NCBI GenBank assembly: GCA_002715785.1
Contig: PBAA01000042.1
Coordinates: 1 to 20,110 of the forward strand
From: Gammaproteobacteria bacterium
Lineage (GTDB): Bacteria; Pseudomonadota; Gammaproteobacteria; Pseudomonadales; Azotimanducaceae
Reading direction: 5' to 3'
Length of the DNA stretch: 20,110 nucleotides
How positions within the stretch are numbered: position 1 is the first letter of the stretch; every line of letters starts with the position of its first letter. The translations under genes and the position numbers were made by a program. The notes beneath the pieces are model-generated. The model ran no database searches. It saw only the letters and a program-made list of their open reading frames with translations, and was not told the origin of the DNA. This document shows positions 7,223 through 15,920 of the stretch, piece by piece.

Positions 7223-7228
7223 TCCTCC
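7223..7228 (-). promoter_or_regulatory. Ribosome binding site that fixes the TTG start of the peroxiredoxin
   Basis: GGAGGA lies 7 bases upstream of TTG 7215-7213. The in-frame TTG at 7230 overlaps this site and has no site of its own, so 7215 is the better start. Confidence 0.65.
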
Positions 7229-7314
7229 AAACTATCTAAGGATGGATACTACACCAACGCGCGTTACAACCTCGGTGGCAACGAGGCTCCGAATCGGCAT
7301 CGTTTCCAAGGGGG

Positions 7315-8418
7315 TCAGCTAGTTATCGCTTTGCCAAGTTCCGCGACAATCGTGTCGATGGTTCCATCGTCAATGCCTTCCCACAACGGCACGCATAGAA
7401 GACGTTGGCCGACGTCTTTTGCGATATCAAGTACACTGCGTTGGATGCAGAAATTGCCGTAATCCGGCAAATCATGGAGCGCCGGGAAATAGTCCGCCGT
7501 CTCTATACCCCGGTCTTTCATTGCAACCATTACCTTGTCCCGATCTATTTCTGGAGACAGCAGCATGGGAAAGGTAAACCATCCACGGCGACTCGCGGTA
7601 TCGGTCACGGGCATCGTGAGTCCGTTCACCGAACCTAATGCATCGATATATTTTGTTGCCAGCCGGTCACGCTCAACGAGCCGACTTTCGATGCTGTCTA
7701 GCTGGGCCCGACCCAATGCGGCACCAAACTCGTTCATACGAAACGAGTGGCCTGGCATCGCGCTTTCTAGCAATTGACCGCTTGACCCATACCCTTGATT
7801 ACAGATCGCGCGGGCTGTCTCGACGACATTCGTGTCCCTCGAAACCACCATTCCACCTTCGCCCGTCGTCAGCAACTTGTTGGGATAAAACCCAAAAACA
7901 CCGACGTCCGACAATCCACCCAGGGCTTGGCAGTCGTAGGTCGAACCAACGGCTTCGCAAGCGTCTTCGACCAGCGCCACATTGGCTTGTTGAGCCAACG
8001 CGATTAACTCGTTCATCGGAGCCGCTAGTCCGAAGAGATGGACTGCGATAATGGCCCGTGTATTTTTTCCGATCGCTTCTGCAGCAGCGAGAGGGTCAAG
8101 ATTCCAGGAGTCCGGTAGGACATCGACGAGTACCGGCCGCGCACCACAATTAAGAACCGCATTTGCAGTGGCAACGAATGTGAGTGCCGGCACAATGACT
8201 TCGTCGCCTGGTCTCACACCCACTGCGCGCAATGCCGCAATCAAAGCAGACGTGCCGGAATTTGTTGCAACAGCGGCGTCAACGGCAAGCCAGCTGGCGA
8301 ATTCTTCTTCGAAGGCGTTGACTTCGGGCCCCAAAGCAAGCCGCCCTCGATCGATCACTCGCGCGATCGCCGCAGCTTCCTCCTCGTTGATCTTAGAGCG
8401 GGCGAGCGGAATCTTCAT
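7315..8418 (-). CDS. DegT/DnrJ/EryC1-type sugar aminotransferase
   Basis: This 367-residue PLP enzyme transfers an amino group, usually from glutamate, to a nucleotide-linked keto sugar. The N-terminal MKIPLARSKINEEE is typical of the family. PLP contacts are visible in NSGTSAL (53-59) and in EDACEAVGS (D152). The Schiff-base lysine is K181 in FGFYPNKLLTTGEGGM, and GHSFRMNEFGAALGRAQLD is the usual later motif. The start at ATG 8418 matches the family; an in-frame GTG at 8463 would add 15 unneeded residues. It overlaps the end of the 2-epimerase gene by 26 bases, so both are probably made from one transcript. They may make an amino sugar for lipopolysaccharide, capsule or glycoprotein. The product cannot be fixed from two genes. 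Confidence 0.9.
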   Translation of the reverse strand: MKIPLARSKINEEEAAAIARVIDRGRLALGPEVNAFEEEFASWLAVDAAVATNSGTSALIAALRAVGVRPGDEVIVPALTFVATANAVLNCGARPVLVDVLPDSWNLDPLAAAEAIGKNTRAIIAVHLFGLAAPMNELIALAQQANVALVEDACEAVGSTYDCQALGGLSDVGVFGFYPNKLLTTGEGGMVVSRDTNVVETARAICNQGYGSSGQLLESAMPGHSFRMNEFGAALGRAQLDSIESRLVERDRLATKYIDALGSVNGLTMPVTDTASRRGWFTFPMLLSPEIDRDKVMVAMKDRGIETADYFPALHDLPDYGNFCIQRSVLDIAKDVGQRLLCVPLWEGIDDGTIDTIVAELGKAITS

Positions 8419-9598
8419 GGATTTGAATAAAATTCGTACCACTCGAATCAAGCTCAAGTGCACGTTTATGTAGGAGCGCCTCGCGACCGGGAGCTTCGAT
8501 CAACGATCGCACGATCCGTTCGCTGGCCCGACCATCGCCGTAGGGGTTGACCAAACCTTGCAACGAAGACCGAAACGCGGGCGTCGTCACCCTCTTCATG
8601 GCGGCCGTAATGGCGTCGGCCACGGCAGGCGCATGAACAAGGTTATCGGCACGTGTCCGACCGCGTTGCCGATCTCCAACATCAACCGCCGGAAGCAGCA
8701 AGCTGGGCGTTTCCATGATCGCACTCGAGGAGTTCCCAACCATAAGCTCGGCATGTTCAAGCAGAGCCCAGTACGTAAGATGATCCAAATTAACGTACAG
8801 ATTCGCGTCGTCCCGCCGAGCGCAAAAAGCTTCCGCCCTTCGCACGATTTCGGAGCTGCCCGCATCCGCGTTCGGAAAGCAGAAAACCATTTGGTGCTCC
8901 CACGATTCGAGGGAAGCAAAAAGTTCGTTTAACTCCGTCGTCGTCTCGCGATGCAACGTGACCGCGTGGTACGCCACCACACATACCTTGCCTGTCATTT
9001 CTATCCCAATCGTTGCTTCTAATTGACGACGATCAGGTCGAGTGCTTCTCCGCAAATGATCGAGTGACGGTGCCCCTGTCCATACGACACGCCATTGTTC
9101 CTCACCCATAGCGAGAACGCGCCGGCGGGCCACTTTAGTCGGCGAAAAGTGAAGATGGGACATCTTAGTTAGCGCGTTTCGGACCGCATCGTCTATCGCT
9201 CCTTCGCTAACGTCACCCCCTTCGATATGCGCAATAGGTATTCGAAGCGCAAGCGCGACCGACGCAGGCGCGAGCATTTCGTATCGATCAGCAATCACCA
9301 AAAGAATGTCGGGTTGAAGTCGGACAAGAACCTCCGTCAGTTTCGTCGTCGCTTCTCCGATAGTCCGCGCCATTCCACGATCAGAGTCGTCGGGATCGAG
9401 GCAATCAACGCGAGCGGCAACTGCAAAACCATCGTCTTCAATAAGTTTCACCGTGTTCCCGAATCGTGAAGATAAATGTGCGCCCATGACGACAACACTT
9501 AGGCGAAGACTTGTGCTGGCTTCAATGTCTTTCATGGTCCAAAAAAGATGGCCGTAATCGGCCCGCGAGCTCGTGACGACGACCACGTGCTTAACCAC
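8393..9598 (-). CDS. UDP-N-acetylglucosamine 2-epimerase, hydrolysing (NeuC-like)
   Basis: The protein has the GT-B-type fold of the NeuC/WecB family, which inverts C2 of a UDP-N-acetylhexosamine and, in NeuC, releases the free sugar. The motifs, in order, are TSSRADYGHL near the N-terminus, IADRYEM (catalytic Asp region), HIEGGDVSEGAIDDAVRNA, and GNSSSAIMETP followed by GDRQRGR, which hold the UDP moiety. The family motif HPVT appears here as YHAVTLHRE, with Pro replaced by Ala. I prefer GTG 9598 because AAGGGA stands 6 bases before it and the protein then begins MVKHVVVVTSS, as in relatives. ATG 9619 and TTG 9634 are alternatives. It forms an overlapping pair with the DegT aminotransferase and probably supplies a sugar for a surface polysaccharide. 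Confidence 0.88.
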   Translation of the reverse strand: MVKHVVVVTSSRADYGHLFWTMKDIEASTSLRLSVVVMGAHLSSRFGNTVKLIEDDGFAVAARVDCLDPDDSDRGMARTIGEATTKLTEVLVRLQPDILLVIADRYEMLAPASVALALRIPIAHIEGGDVSEGAIDDAVRNALTKMSHLHFSPTKVARRRVLAMGEEQWRVVWTGAPSLDHLRRSTRPDRRQLEATIGIEMTGKVCVVAYHAVTLHRETTTELNELFASLESWEHQMVFCFPNADAGSSEIVRRAEAFCARRDDANLYVNLDHLTYWALLEHAELMVGNSSSAIMETPSLLLPAVDVGDRQRGRTRADNLVHAPAVADAITAAMKRVTTPAFRSSLQGLVNPYGDGRASERIVRSLIEAPGREALLHKRALELDSSGTNFIQIHEDSARPL

Positions 9599-9722
9599 CT
9601 CAAATCCCTTGTTCGGCATAACGTCTCGAGTCAATTCCTCATGCTCGTTTTTCGCTCACGCTCAGTTGGTCGCGCACCTCGGCACCCAATCCGAGTGGAT
9701 AGCATCAGCGATAAAGAAATGC

Positions 9723-10262
9723 TTACGCTCCTCCCCGAGGCTGTCGCGTAATGATGCCGTTTGAAACCCGACCATTCGGTAGAATGACCTCTTTCGCATC
9801 CGCCGTTTCGAGCTTGGTGTAGAACGGGTGAATCTCGGTCACCTTTCCAGAAATGCCCTGCGTCTTGATGTCATCACCGACCTTGTAGTACTGAAAAATA
9901 ACGATCAAGACCCCACCCGCGAAGTTAGAAAGACTTCCCTGAAGCGCCAGTCCAATCGCTAAACCGGCAGCACCAAGTACTGCTATAAACGATGTCGTCT
10001 CGATTCCAACCATCGATGCTACGCTAATTATTATTAGCGTTTTCAATAAGATACGAAATAGATTTGTTAGAAATCCGACAAGGGATGGCGTCAGTTCTTT
10101 GGTTTCCATCACGCCTTGGACAGCCTTCGCGACACGATTCGCAATCCAAAGGCCGACAATAAGTACGACGATTGCAACAACGACGGTTGGGGCGTACTCG
10201 ACGGCGACACCTACCATTCGTTCTACGTACGCCGTCATGTCTTCAGCTTGCGATTGACTCAT
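9723..10262 (-). CDS. Short MscS-type mechanosensitive channel
   Basis: This inner-membrane protein belongs to the MscS family, whose members open under membrane tension to release solutes during osmotic downshock. Residues 23-42 and 64-88 are the first two transmembrane helices. The pore helix TM3 is very well conserved (VLGAAGLAIGLALQGSLSNF, about 95-114), followed by GGVLIVIFQYYKVGDDIK and the start of the beta domain through ILPNGRVSNGII. It then ends at residue 179, whereas E. coli MscS has 286 residues, so the C-terminal alpha/beta cage is missing. I found no frame downstream that restores it. No strong ribosome binding site is seen. It is followed by the 2-epimerase gene on the same strand about 120 bases later. 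Confidence 0.85.
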   Translation of the reverse strand: MSQSQAEDMTAYVERMVGVAVEYAPTVVVAIVVLIVGLWIANRVAKAVQGVMETKELTPSLVGFLTNLFRILLKTLIIISVASMVGIETTSFIAVLGAAGLAIGLALQGSLSNFAGGVLIVIFQYYKVGDDIKTQGISGKVTEIHPFYTKLETADAKEVILPNGRVSNGIITRQPRGGA

Positions 10263-10367
10263 CTATTGCCATCCATTATGTGGATGTACCGTCACGAATC
10301 TCCGTAACCCTAAGGCGATGTCGACGACTTCACAAGATGTGTGCACCAAACGAGTCAGCCGCCGAGA

Positions 10368-11756
10368 CTAGGGTTCTTTGAGCTGCGTTTTCGATATACG
10401 TTCAAGCAGTCGAAGACGAAGTTCATCTTCCACGGCACCGTGCTCTGTTAATCCCGCTAAGTTACTCGTCTCTTCAGGATCGTTATCGAGATTGAACAAG
10501 AGATACGTCTCGCCCTCCCTGTTCACGGCCATTTTCCATTGATCCGCCATCAACATGAACTCGCCTCTAAATTCGGACAGAACGTCCTCTCGGTGGGGTG
10601 TGTCATTTAGTTCCCCCTTTATCGCAGGAATCAACGACCGTCCGAACTGCCGGTGTTCGAGTTCACCACCCGCAAGATCGACAAGCGTCGGACCCAGATC
10701 CATGTTCTCAACCAAGTCATCGTTTTCGACACCGCCTCCCGCCACTAAAGTCTCTGGCGTACGCACAATCATCGGCACACGCAAAGCTCCATTCAAGAAA
10801 TTCATCTTATAGATGAGACCCCAATCGCCATTCATTTCGCCGTGGTCGGACGTGAACGCGATTACGGTATTCGAGAGTTCGCCTCGCTCTTCGATGGTAT
10901 CGAGGATCTCACCAATCTGATCGTCGATAAGACTCACGTTGCCCGCGTAATTCGCTCGCATGTCTTCAGCATCGGTTGATTCGAGTTTTGGTGAATTCCG
11001 TTCCATGTGAAAGTCCAACCAGCCTTGAGGTCGCGGATGATCATCTTGGGGCCGGATCACCGGTTGTGGCATTGCACTTGGCTCGTACATGCTCGCGTAT
11101 GGCTCCGGCGCATCCCAGGGCTCGTGGGGGCCGCCAAAGCTGACCCAACAAAACCAGGGCTCGTCGCGGTCGTACGATTCGAGGTAGCGTTTGGCTTGTT
11201 GAGCTACATAGACGTCGGCGTATTCGTCGAGCGGTAGCGTCGACGGTCTTACGACATGAGGCTTGTTCGCAAACCGCTCCTCAAAGTCTGCTCGGTAGCC
11301 TTCTAGCAGACTACGATCTGACCACCCGGCCGTCATGTGACTCATGACCACGGCGCTGGCGCGGGGTCCGCCAATTTCGTCCACGTCATCAAGCCCATAT
11401 GCGTGTAATAGGTCTTCTTTATCGCGCAAATCGCCTCGATGCGGGTGCAAATGGGTTTTACCAAACAAACTGGTTCGATAACCACAATCCCGGACCACTC
11501 GCATCCAACTCGGACCATCGGGCGGTAATGTGTAATCAACATTGCTCCACACTGAATTGTTATGAGGATAGCGACCCGTCGCGAGCGAAACCCTCGCAGG
11601 TATACATATCGGCGTCGTGGTGATGCAGCGTGTAAAACGTACACCTTCTGCAGCGATTCGATCTAAGTTCGGTGTTTTTACCCAATCGCCACTGCAACCC
11701 ATTGCATCCCAACGCTGTTGATCGGTCATGAGAAATAGAATGTTGGGCTCACCCAT
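10368..11756 (-). CDS. Cytoplasmic formylglycine-dependent sulfatase
   Basis: This 462-residue type I sulfatase hydrolyses a sulfate ester. The signature C51-I-P-A-R55 followed by VSLATGRYPH marks the cysteine that is converted to formylglycine by a maturase. Metal and sulfate ligands are visible at D12 (MTDQQ), K100 and H102 (GKTHLH), H211 (GGPHEPW), D304-H305 (TSDHGEMNGDWG) and K317. There is no signal peptide, as the protein begins MGEPNILFLMTDQQ, so it should act on a substrate that has been imported. GAGGTG precedes the ATG at good distance. The aldo/keto reductase gene lies 63 bases upstream on the same strand. The transporters further right could supply a sulfated substrate, but this is inference. 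No formylglycine-generating enzyme or anaerobic maturase is in the window. Confidence 0.92.
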   Translation of the reverse strand: MGEPNILFLMTDQQRWDAMGCSGDWVKTPNLDRIAAEGVRFTRCITTTPICIPARVSLATGRYPHNNSVWSNVDYTLPPDGPSWMRVVRDCGYRTSLFGKTHLHPHRGDLRDKEDLLHAYGLDDVDEIGGPRASAVVMSHMTAGWSDRSLLEGYRADFEERFANKPHVVRPSTLPLDEYADVYVAQQAKRYLESYDRDEPWFCWVSFGGPHEPWDAPEPYASMYEPSAMPQPVIRPQDDHPRPQGWLDFHMERNSPKLESTDAEDMRANYAGNVSLIDDQIGEILDTIEERGELSNTVIAFTSDHGEMNGDWGLIYKMNFLNGALRVPMIVRTPETLVAGGGVENDDLVENMDLGPTLVDLAGGELEHRQFGRSLIPAIKGELNDTPHREDVLSEFRGEFMLMADQWKMAVNREGETYLLFNLDNDPEETSNLAGLTEHGAVEDELRLRLLERISKTQLKEP

Positions 11757-11819
11757 GGGTATTCACCTCGCGGGGATTTAACTTGTCTTTATGGGCCTGA
11801 TCCTGACACCTGCATCTCC

Positions 11820-12827
11820 TCAGGTTGCCTGCTCGGCATCAACGTACGTCGGCACGTTTTCATCGGCGAAAAACGAGTCAATCTCTTCGCGCTCCGACCC
11901 CGTTAGTCGCCAGTCGGCGGCCGCTACGTTCTCAACCAGTTCTTGCTCATTACGCATCCCCACGAGGCCCACCGTCACTGCTTCGTGCCCCAGGAGCCAT
12001 GCAATCGCCAACTGCGGAACCGAACGACCGTGATCTGCGGCGAAGGCACGCAATCGTTCTACCACACGAAGTTCTTTCTCGAAGTGTTCCTTTTCAAAAA
12101 GTGGGAGCCCAAACGCTTTACCACTGCTCCGCCAATCCCAATCGACAAACTCCGTATCGGCAGACATTGCGCCTGTAAGAAGACCAAACCCAAGACTTCC
12201 ATATGCCATATAACCAATACCCTCACGTTGACAATATGGAAGAACATCAGCCTCCATACGCCGATCGAACATGTGATAACCAACCTGATTCGCCGTCAAA
12301 GTTCCGAAGGATTGGCACTCGGCCATCATTTCGACGTTGTAATTAGACACCCCGTAATGACGAATCTTGCCGGCCTGCTTAAGCGACTCCAGCGCACCCA
12401 TCGTCTCCTCATGCGCGGTTTTGTGGTCAGGCCAGTGAATCAGCATCAAATCCACATAATCACTCCGCAAGCGTCGAAGGCACGCTTCGGTATGTTGCGT
12501 GACACTGTCAGCCGAAGCATCTCGACCGGCGACCGCAGCGTTGCCACGTCGATCCGCATCGTCGTGGTAGGTAAAACCGACCTTGGTTACTAACACAATG
12601 TCTTTTCGATGCTCTCCGAGTCCTCGCGCAAGTAACTCTTCCGAAGTGAATGGCCCATACACTTCTGCCGTATCAAACAGGGTGATGCCATGATCAACCG
12701 CCATTTCTACCGCTCGTACGGCTTGTTTGATATCGATGTCCCCGTATTGGGTTGTCCCCATCTCCCACGTACCGAAGCCCACGGCAGATGACTGCAAATC
12801 CGTGTTGCCAAATTTCCGCTGCTCCAT
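11820..12827 (-). CDS. Aldo/keto reductase
   Basis: This 335-residue TIM-barrel oxidoreductase uses NAD(P)H to interconvert a carbonyl and an alcohol. The full catalytic tetrad is present: D52 and Y57 in FDTAEVYG, K82 in LVTKVG and H131 in LIHWPD. GVSNYNVEMM and the C-terminal GMRNEQELVENVAA are typical cofactor-binding parts. The family member is of the YdhF/IolS type, which acts on sugars or small aldehydes, but the substrate is open. GAGAG lies before the ATG. It shares a divergent promoter region with the amidase and probably an mRNA with the sulfatase downstream, so it may act on the desulfated product. Confidence 0.92.
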   Translation of the reverse strand: MEQRKFGNTDLQSSAVGFGTWEMGTTQYGDIDIKQAVRAVEMAVDHGITLFDTAEVYGPFTSEELLARGLGEHRKDIVLVTKVGFTYHDDADRRGNAAVAGRDASADSVTQHTEACLRRLRSDYVDLMLIHWPDHKTAHEETMGALESLKQAGKIRHYGVSNYNVEMMAECQSFGTLTANQVGYHMFDRRMEADVLPYCQREGIGYMAYGSLGFGLLTGAMSADTEFVDWDWRSSGKAFGLPLFEKEHFEKELRVVERLRAFAADHGRSVPQLAIAWLLGHEAVTVGLVGMRNEQELVENVAAADWRLTGSEREEIDSFFADENVPTYVDAEQAT

Positions 12828-12880
12828 TCGAAACTCTCTCGCTTATTCTTCGGACCGACAATCGTACAGCCGTTTCTACA

Positions 12881-12909
12881 ACCATACGTTTCGATACCCT
12901 ATTTCACAA
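12881..12909 (-). promoter_or_regulatory. Possible sigma-70 promoter for the aldo/keto reductase-sulfatase pair
   Basis: On the minus strand TTGTGA (12909-12904) and TATGGT (12886-12881) are separated by exactly 17 bases, about 50 bases upstream of the reductase start. Each box matches the consensus only in part (TTGACA, TATAAT), so this is a weak prediction within the divergent region. Confidence 0.35.
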
Positions 12910-12971
12910 AGGTCCAAGTAGTATGGGTGTCAATCCGAAAAACGACGAAAAGCTACAAGGGAAGTCAGGAC

Positions 12972-14432
12972 ATGGGTGATCTCGCATTTCAATCGGCCAC
13001 AGACTTAGCGAAAGGTATTCAAAAGAAAACATTCAGCTCACTCGAGCTAACGGAACTCTATATCGATCGAATTGAACAACACGACGGAGAAATCAACGCG
13101 GTGGTCGTGCGTATATTCGATCGCGCTCTTGACGACGCTCGCAACGCGGACGCCGCGTTGGCACGAGGCGAGAATCTCGGTCCATTGCACGGGGTCCCCA
13201 TGACCATCAAGGAGTCCTACGTCATCGCCGATACACCGACGACTTGGGGCCTTGAAGAATTTCGAAACAACAAACCAACAAAAGATGGGCTCGCGGTCCA
13301 GCGCTTTAAGTCTGCCGGCGCGCACTTCCTGGGTAAAACCAACGTGCCCGTGAGTCTTGCTGATTTTCAGAGCTACAACCCCATCTACGGGACGACCGGA
13401 AATCCTTGGGATACGACGCGAACGCCAGGAGGTTCATCGGGCGGGAGTGCTGCAGCACTGGCGGCCGGTTTTAGCGCGTTGGAAGCGGGATCCGATATCG
13501 GCAGCTCGATTCGAAATCCCGCCCACTTTTGCGGCGTATATGGCCACAAACCGACGTGGGGGATTATCCCGATGCAAGGTCACGAATTGGCCGAAAACAC
13601 CCCCGAACCAGATCTCGCCGTGTGCGGACCACTCGCACGCAGCGCCGAGGATCTCGCGACGGCACTCGACATCATGGCTGGGCCCGTCGAACGTGAGGCC
13701 GTCGGCTGGACGTTGACGTTACCGCCGTCCGACATCACTTCGCTCAACGGCGTGCGCGTCGCGCTATGGCCGAGTGATGACCTTGCACCTGTCTCGGCGG
13801 AAACCGAGTCGCGGGTCCTCATGGTGGGCGAGGCAGTCGAGCGTTTAGGTGGGACTGTATCTGATTCAGCTCGGCCAAATTTCGACATACAGCGTTCCCA
13901 CATCGCCTACCAAAGCCTGCTTACTTCAGTCATGTCAGCGGGCATTGCCGATGACGAATATGCTCGCGCCCGGGACTTTGCCGATTCTTTGGATCCTAAC
14001 GATATGTCTCGCGCCGCGGTCGAGTATCGCGCGCGGGTACTTTCCCATCGTCATTGGCTACGTCATAACGTTGTTCGCGAACGACTGCGGCACGCGTGGG
14101 TCGATTTTTTTCAGGATTGGGACATCCTCGTTTGCCCCCAAATGTCAGTTCCTGCGTTTCCGCACGACCACCGACCCTTCGGCGAACGTACTATTGATGT
14201 CGATGGCAACGAGCAAGATTATTTCACCCAGGTGTTTTGGGCAGGATTAATCACCAACCCCTATTTACCAAGCACCGTGTTTCCAACCGGACCTTCGAAA
14301 GACGGATTACCGATCGGCCTCCAAGCAGCAAGCGCTCCGTACCGTGATCACCGAACCATCGCCTTTGCTCGACTGATTAGTGAAGAAATCGGCGGGTTCG
14401 TTGCACCACCTGCATTCGCCGAGTCAAACTGA
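12972..14432 (+). CDS. Amidase signature family hydrolase
   Basis: With start ATG 12972 the protein has 486 residues. It hydrolyses an amide bond through the Ser-cisSer-Lys triad: K80 (TIKES), S155 (first Ser of GGSSGGSAAALAAG) and S179 (GSDIGSSIRNPA). The spacing of 24 between the two serines is that of the family. The residue before the nucleophile is Ser instead of the common Gly. GHKPTWGIIP and CGPLARSAEDL are further family segments. It is not part of a gatCAB set, so it is a catabolic or detoxifying amidase and not the tRNA amidotransferase subunit. Start 12972 is preferred over GTG/ATG-like sites at 12927 because GGGAAG and AGGA precede it. It is divergent from the reductase and leads the plus-strand group with two transporters. 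Confidence 0.9.
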   Translation: MGDLAFQSATDLAKGIQKKTFSSLELTELYIDRIEQHDGEINAVVVRIFDRALDDARNADAALARGENLGPLHGVPMTIKESYVIADTPTTWGLEEFRNNKPTKDGLAVQRFKSAGAHFLGKTNVPVSLADFQSYNPIYGTTGNPWDTTRTPGGSSGGSAAALAAGFSALEAGSDIGSSIRNPAHFCGVYGHKPTWGIIPMQGHELAENTPEPDLAVCGPLARSAEDLATALDIMAGPVEREAVGWTLTLPPSDITSLNGVRVALWPSDDLAPVSAETESRVLMVGEAVERLGGTVSDSARPNFDIQRSHIAYQSLLTSVMSAGIADDEYARARDFADSLDPNDMSRAAVEYRARVLSHRHWLRHNVVRERLRHAWVDFFQDWDILVCPQMSVPAFPHDHRPFGERTIDVDGNEQDYFTQVFWAGLITNPYLPSTVFPTGPSKDGLPIGLQAASAPYRDHRTIAFARLISEEIGGFVAPPAFAESN

Positions 14433-14530
14433 ATCGCCGAACACGTGCGCGAACCGACTAACACGCGCCGGCCAATAGGGCGCCGCTTGGGATCGATGTG
14501 TCCAGAGATATCTCGGACGAAGTATCCCAT

Positions 14531-15841
14531 ATGACACGCGGGACGGAGCCACAACGCGAACGCCGTTACGTGCTGGCAGTCCTCGTGCTGGTGTTCGCGT
14601 CCAGTCACGTCGACCGCCAGATCATGGGGATTCTCGGTCAGCCCATCAAAGAATCGTTGGCGCTGACGGACACCCAACTAGGACTCATGACCGGCTTAAT
14701 GTTCGCATTGTTCTACGCAACCCTTGGCATGCCCATGGCCATGTGGGCAGATCGTGGCAACCGTCGAAACATCATCGCACTATCGATTTCACTATGGAGC
14801 GCGGCGACTGCCATCTGCGGAGCCGCATCAACTTACGTTCAGTTGCTCATTGCGAGGATCTTCGTTGGGGTAGGAGAAGCGGGGTCGAATCCGCCCTCAC
14901 ATTCGATCATCGCAGACCTTTACGAACCGGAAGTCCGCACCACGGCCATGGCTATTTTCGCGACAGGCGTGAACTTCGGCATCTTGATCGGTTTCCTGCT
15001 GGGTGGCTGGGTCAACGAATGGATCGGCTGGCGCTGGGCGTTCGTCATTGCGGGTCTGCCCGGATTGATACTGGGTTTGATCGTTCGGTTTACGGTACGA
15101 GAACCGATCCGTGGCCAATCCGATCCGGGTGCGATGGTAAACCGCCCGCCACGCTTTCCTGTCGTCATTCGAACCATGATGCAGAAACCAGTGGTCTTGC
15201 ACTTTGTTCTAGGCAGCGCACTAGCGAGTTTCGTTGGGTACGCAGTGGTGCTATGGGTTCCCGTCTATTTCGTGCGCATTCACGAGGTGGGCACCGGCAT
15301 CGCCGGGACCTGGCTCGCCCTGCTCATTGGCGGCGGCGGCGCATTGGGAACATTTCTCGGTGGGTATTTCGCCGATCGCTTGAGTACCCGTCTCGGTCCC
15401 TCATGGCGATCCTGGATCATTGCCATCGCGATCATTGCCGCACTTCCGTTTAGCCTGCTGACATACTTCAGCGACACGGCATTCCAAGGTTTCGTTGCGT
15501 TCGTGATTCCTTCGATTCTTGGAGGCGTGTTCATCGGCCCCACCTTTGCGATGGTCCAATCCCGTATGCCGATTGAAATGCGATCCGTCGCAGCTTCGAT
15601 CAACCTATTCGTCGGCAACATCATCGGCCTCGGCGTCGGTCCCTACGCGGTCGGTGCAATCAGCGACACCCTACAACCGACCTACGGCGGAGACAGCCTC
15701 CGTTACGCACTGAGTGCCTTGGCCATTGTCTCCATTTGGAGCGCCCTGCATTTTTTTCTTGGTGGCAGGCGCATACGTGATGAAGTTTTACTGGTAGCGC
15801 CTGGAACACCTTCCGATTCTCCGACAATCGAAAGAGGTTAG
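14531..15841 (+). CDS. MFS transporter, spinster-like
   Basis: About 436 residues with 12 predicted transmembrane helices make this an inner-membrane secondary transporter. Helix 1 carries SSHVDRQIMGILGQPI. The MFS motif A between helices 2 and 3 reads GMPMAMWADRGNRRNI. Helix 4 has RIFVGVGEAGSNPPSHSII, the pattern of spinster-like members. Relatives are often found beside catabolic genes in proteobacteria and move organic anions or hydrophobic compounds, but the substrate is not predictable. ATG 14531 leaves a normal 12-residue cytoplasmic start before helix 1. GTG 14498, with a weak GGGA, would add 11 residues. It follows the amidase by about 100 bases and may carry the amidase substrate. 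Confidence 0.88.
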   Translation: MTRGTEPQRERRYVLAVLVLVFASSHVDRQIMGILGQPIKESLALTDTQLGLMTGLMFALFYATLGMPMAMWADRGNRRNIIALSISLWSAATAICGAASTYVQLLIARIFVGVGEAGSNPPSHSIIADLYEPEVRTTAMAIFATGVNFGILIGFLLGGWVNEWIGWRWAFVIAGLPGLILGLIVRFTVREPIRGQSDPGAMVNRPPRFPVVIRTMMQKPVVLHFVLGSALASFVGYAVVLWVPVYFVRIHEVGTGIAGTWLALLIGGGGALGTFLGGYFADRLSTRLGPSWRSWIIAIAIIAALPFSLLTYFSDTAFQGFVAFVIPSILGGVFIGPTFAMVQSRMPIEMRSVAASINLFVGNIIGLGVGPYAVGAISDTLQPTYGGDSLRYALSALAIVSIWSALHFFLGGRRIRDEVLLVAPGTPSDSPTIERG

Positions 15842-15920
15842 ACTCGACAGCCGATTGAAGCGTGGACGTCTTGTGGCTGTTATCGGCAAAACAGTGGCAA
15901 CTGTAATAAGGCAATAATTC

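Noticed and set aside
6694..7230. Peroxiredoxin read as a pseudogene broken by a nonsense codon
   Set aside because: The stop is UGA, falls exactly on the catalytic cysteine, both halves are well conserved in one frame, and a SECIS-like hairpin follows. Chance would rarely combine these.
7270..7286. Inverted repeat CCTCG-7-CGAGG between the aminotransferase and the peroxiredoxin as terminator
   Set aside because: It has only 5 pairs and no T-run on either side.
9660..9706. Possible hairpin (CTCGG/CCGAG) after the MscS stop as terminator or as lost coding sequence
   Set aside because: The stem is short and bulged, there is no T-run, and none of the frames resembles the missing MscS domain.
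15847..15880. ACAGCC...GGCTGT inverted repeat between the two transporter genes
   Set aside because: Six pairs with a 22-base loop and no T-run are expected by chance.
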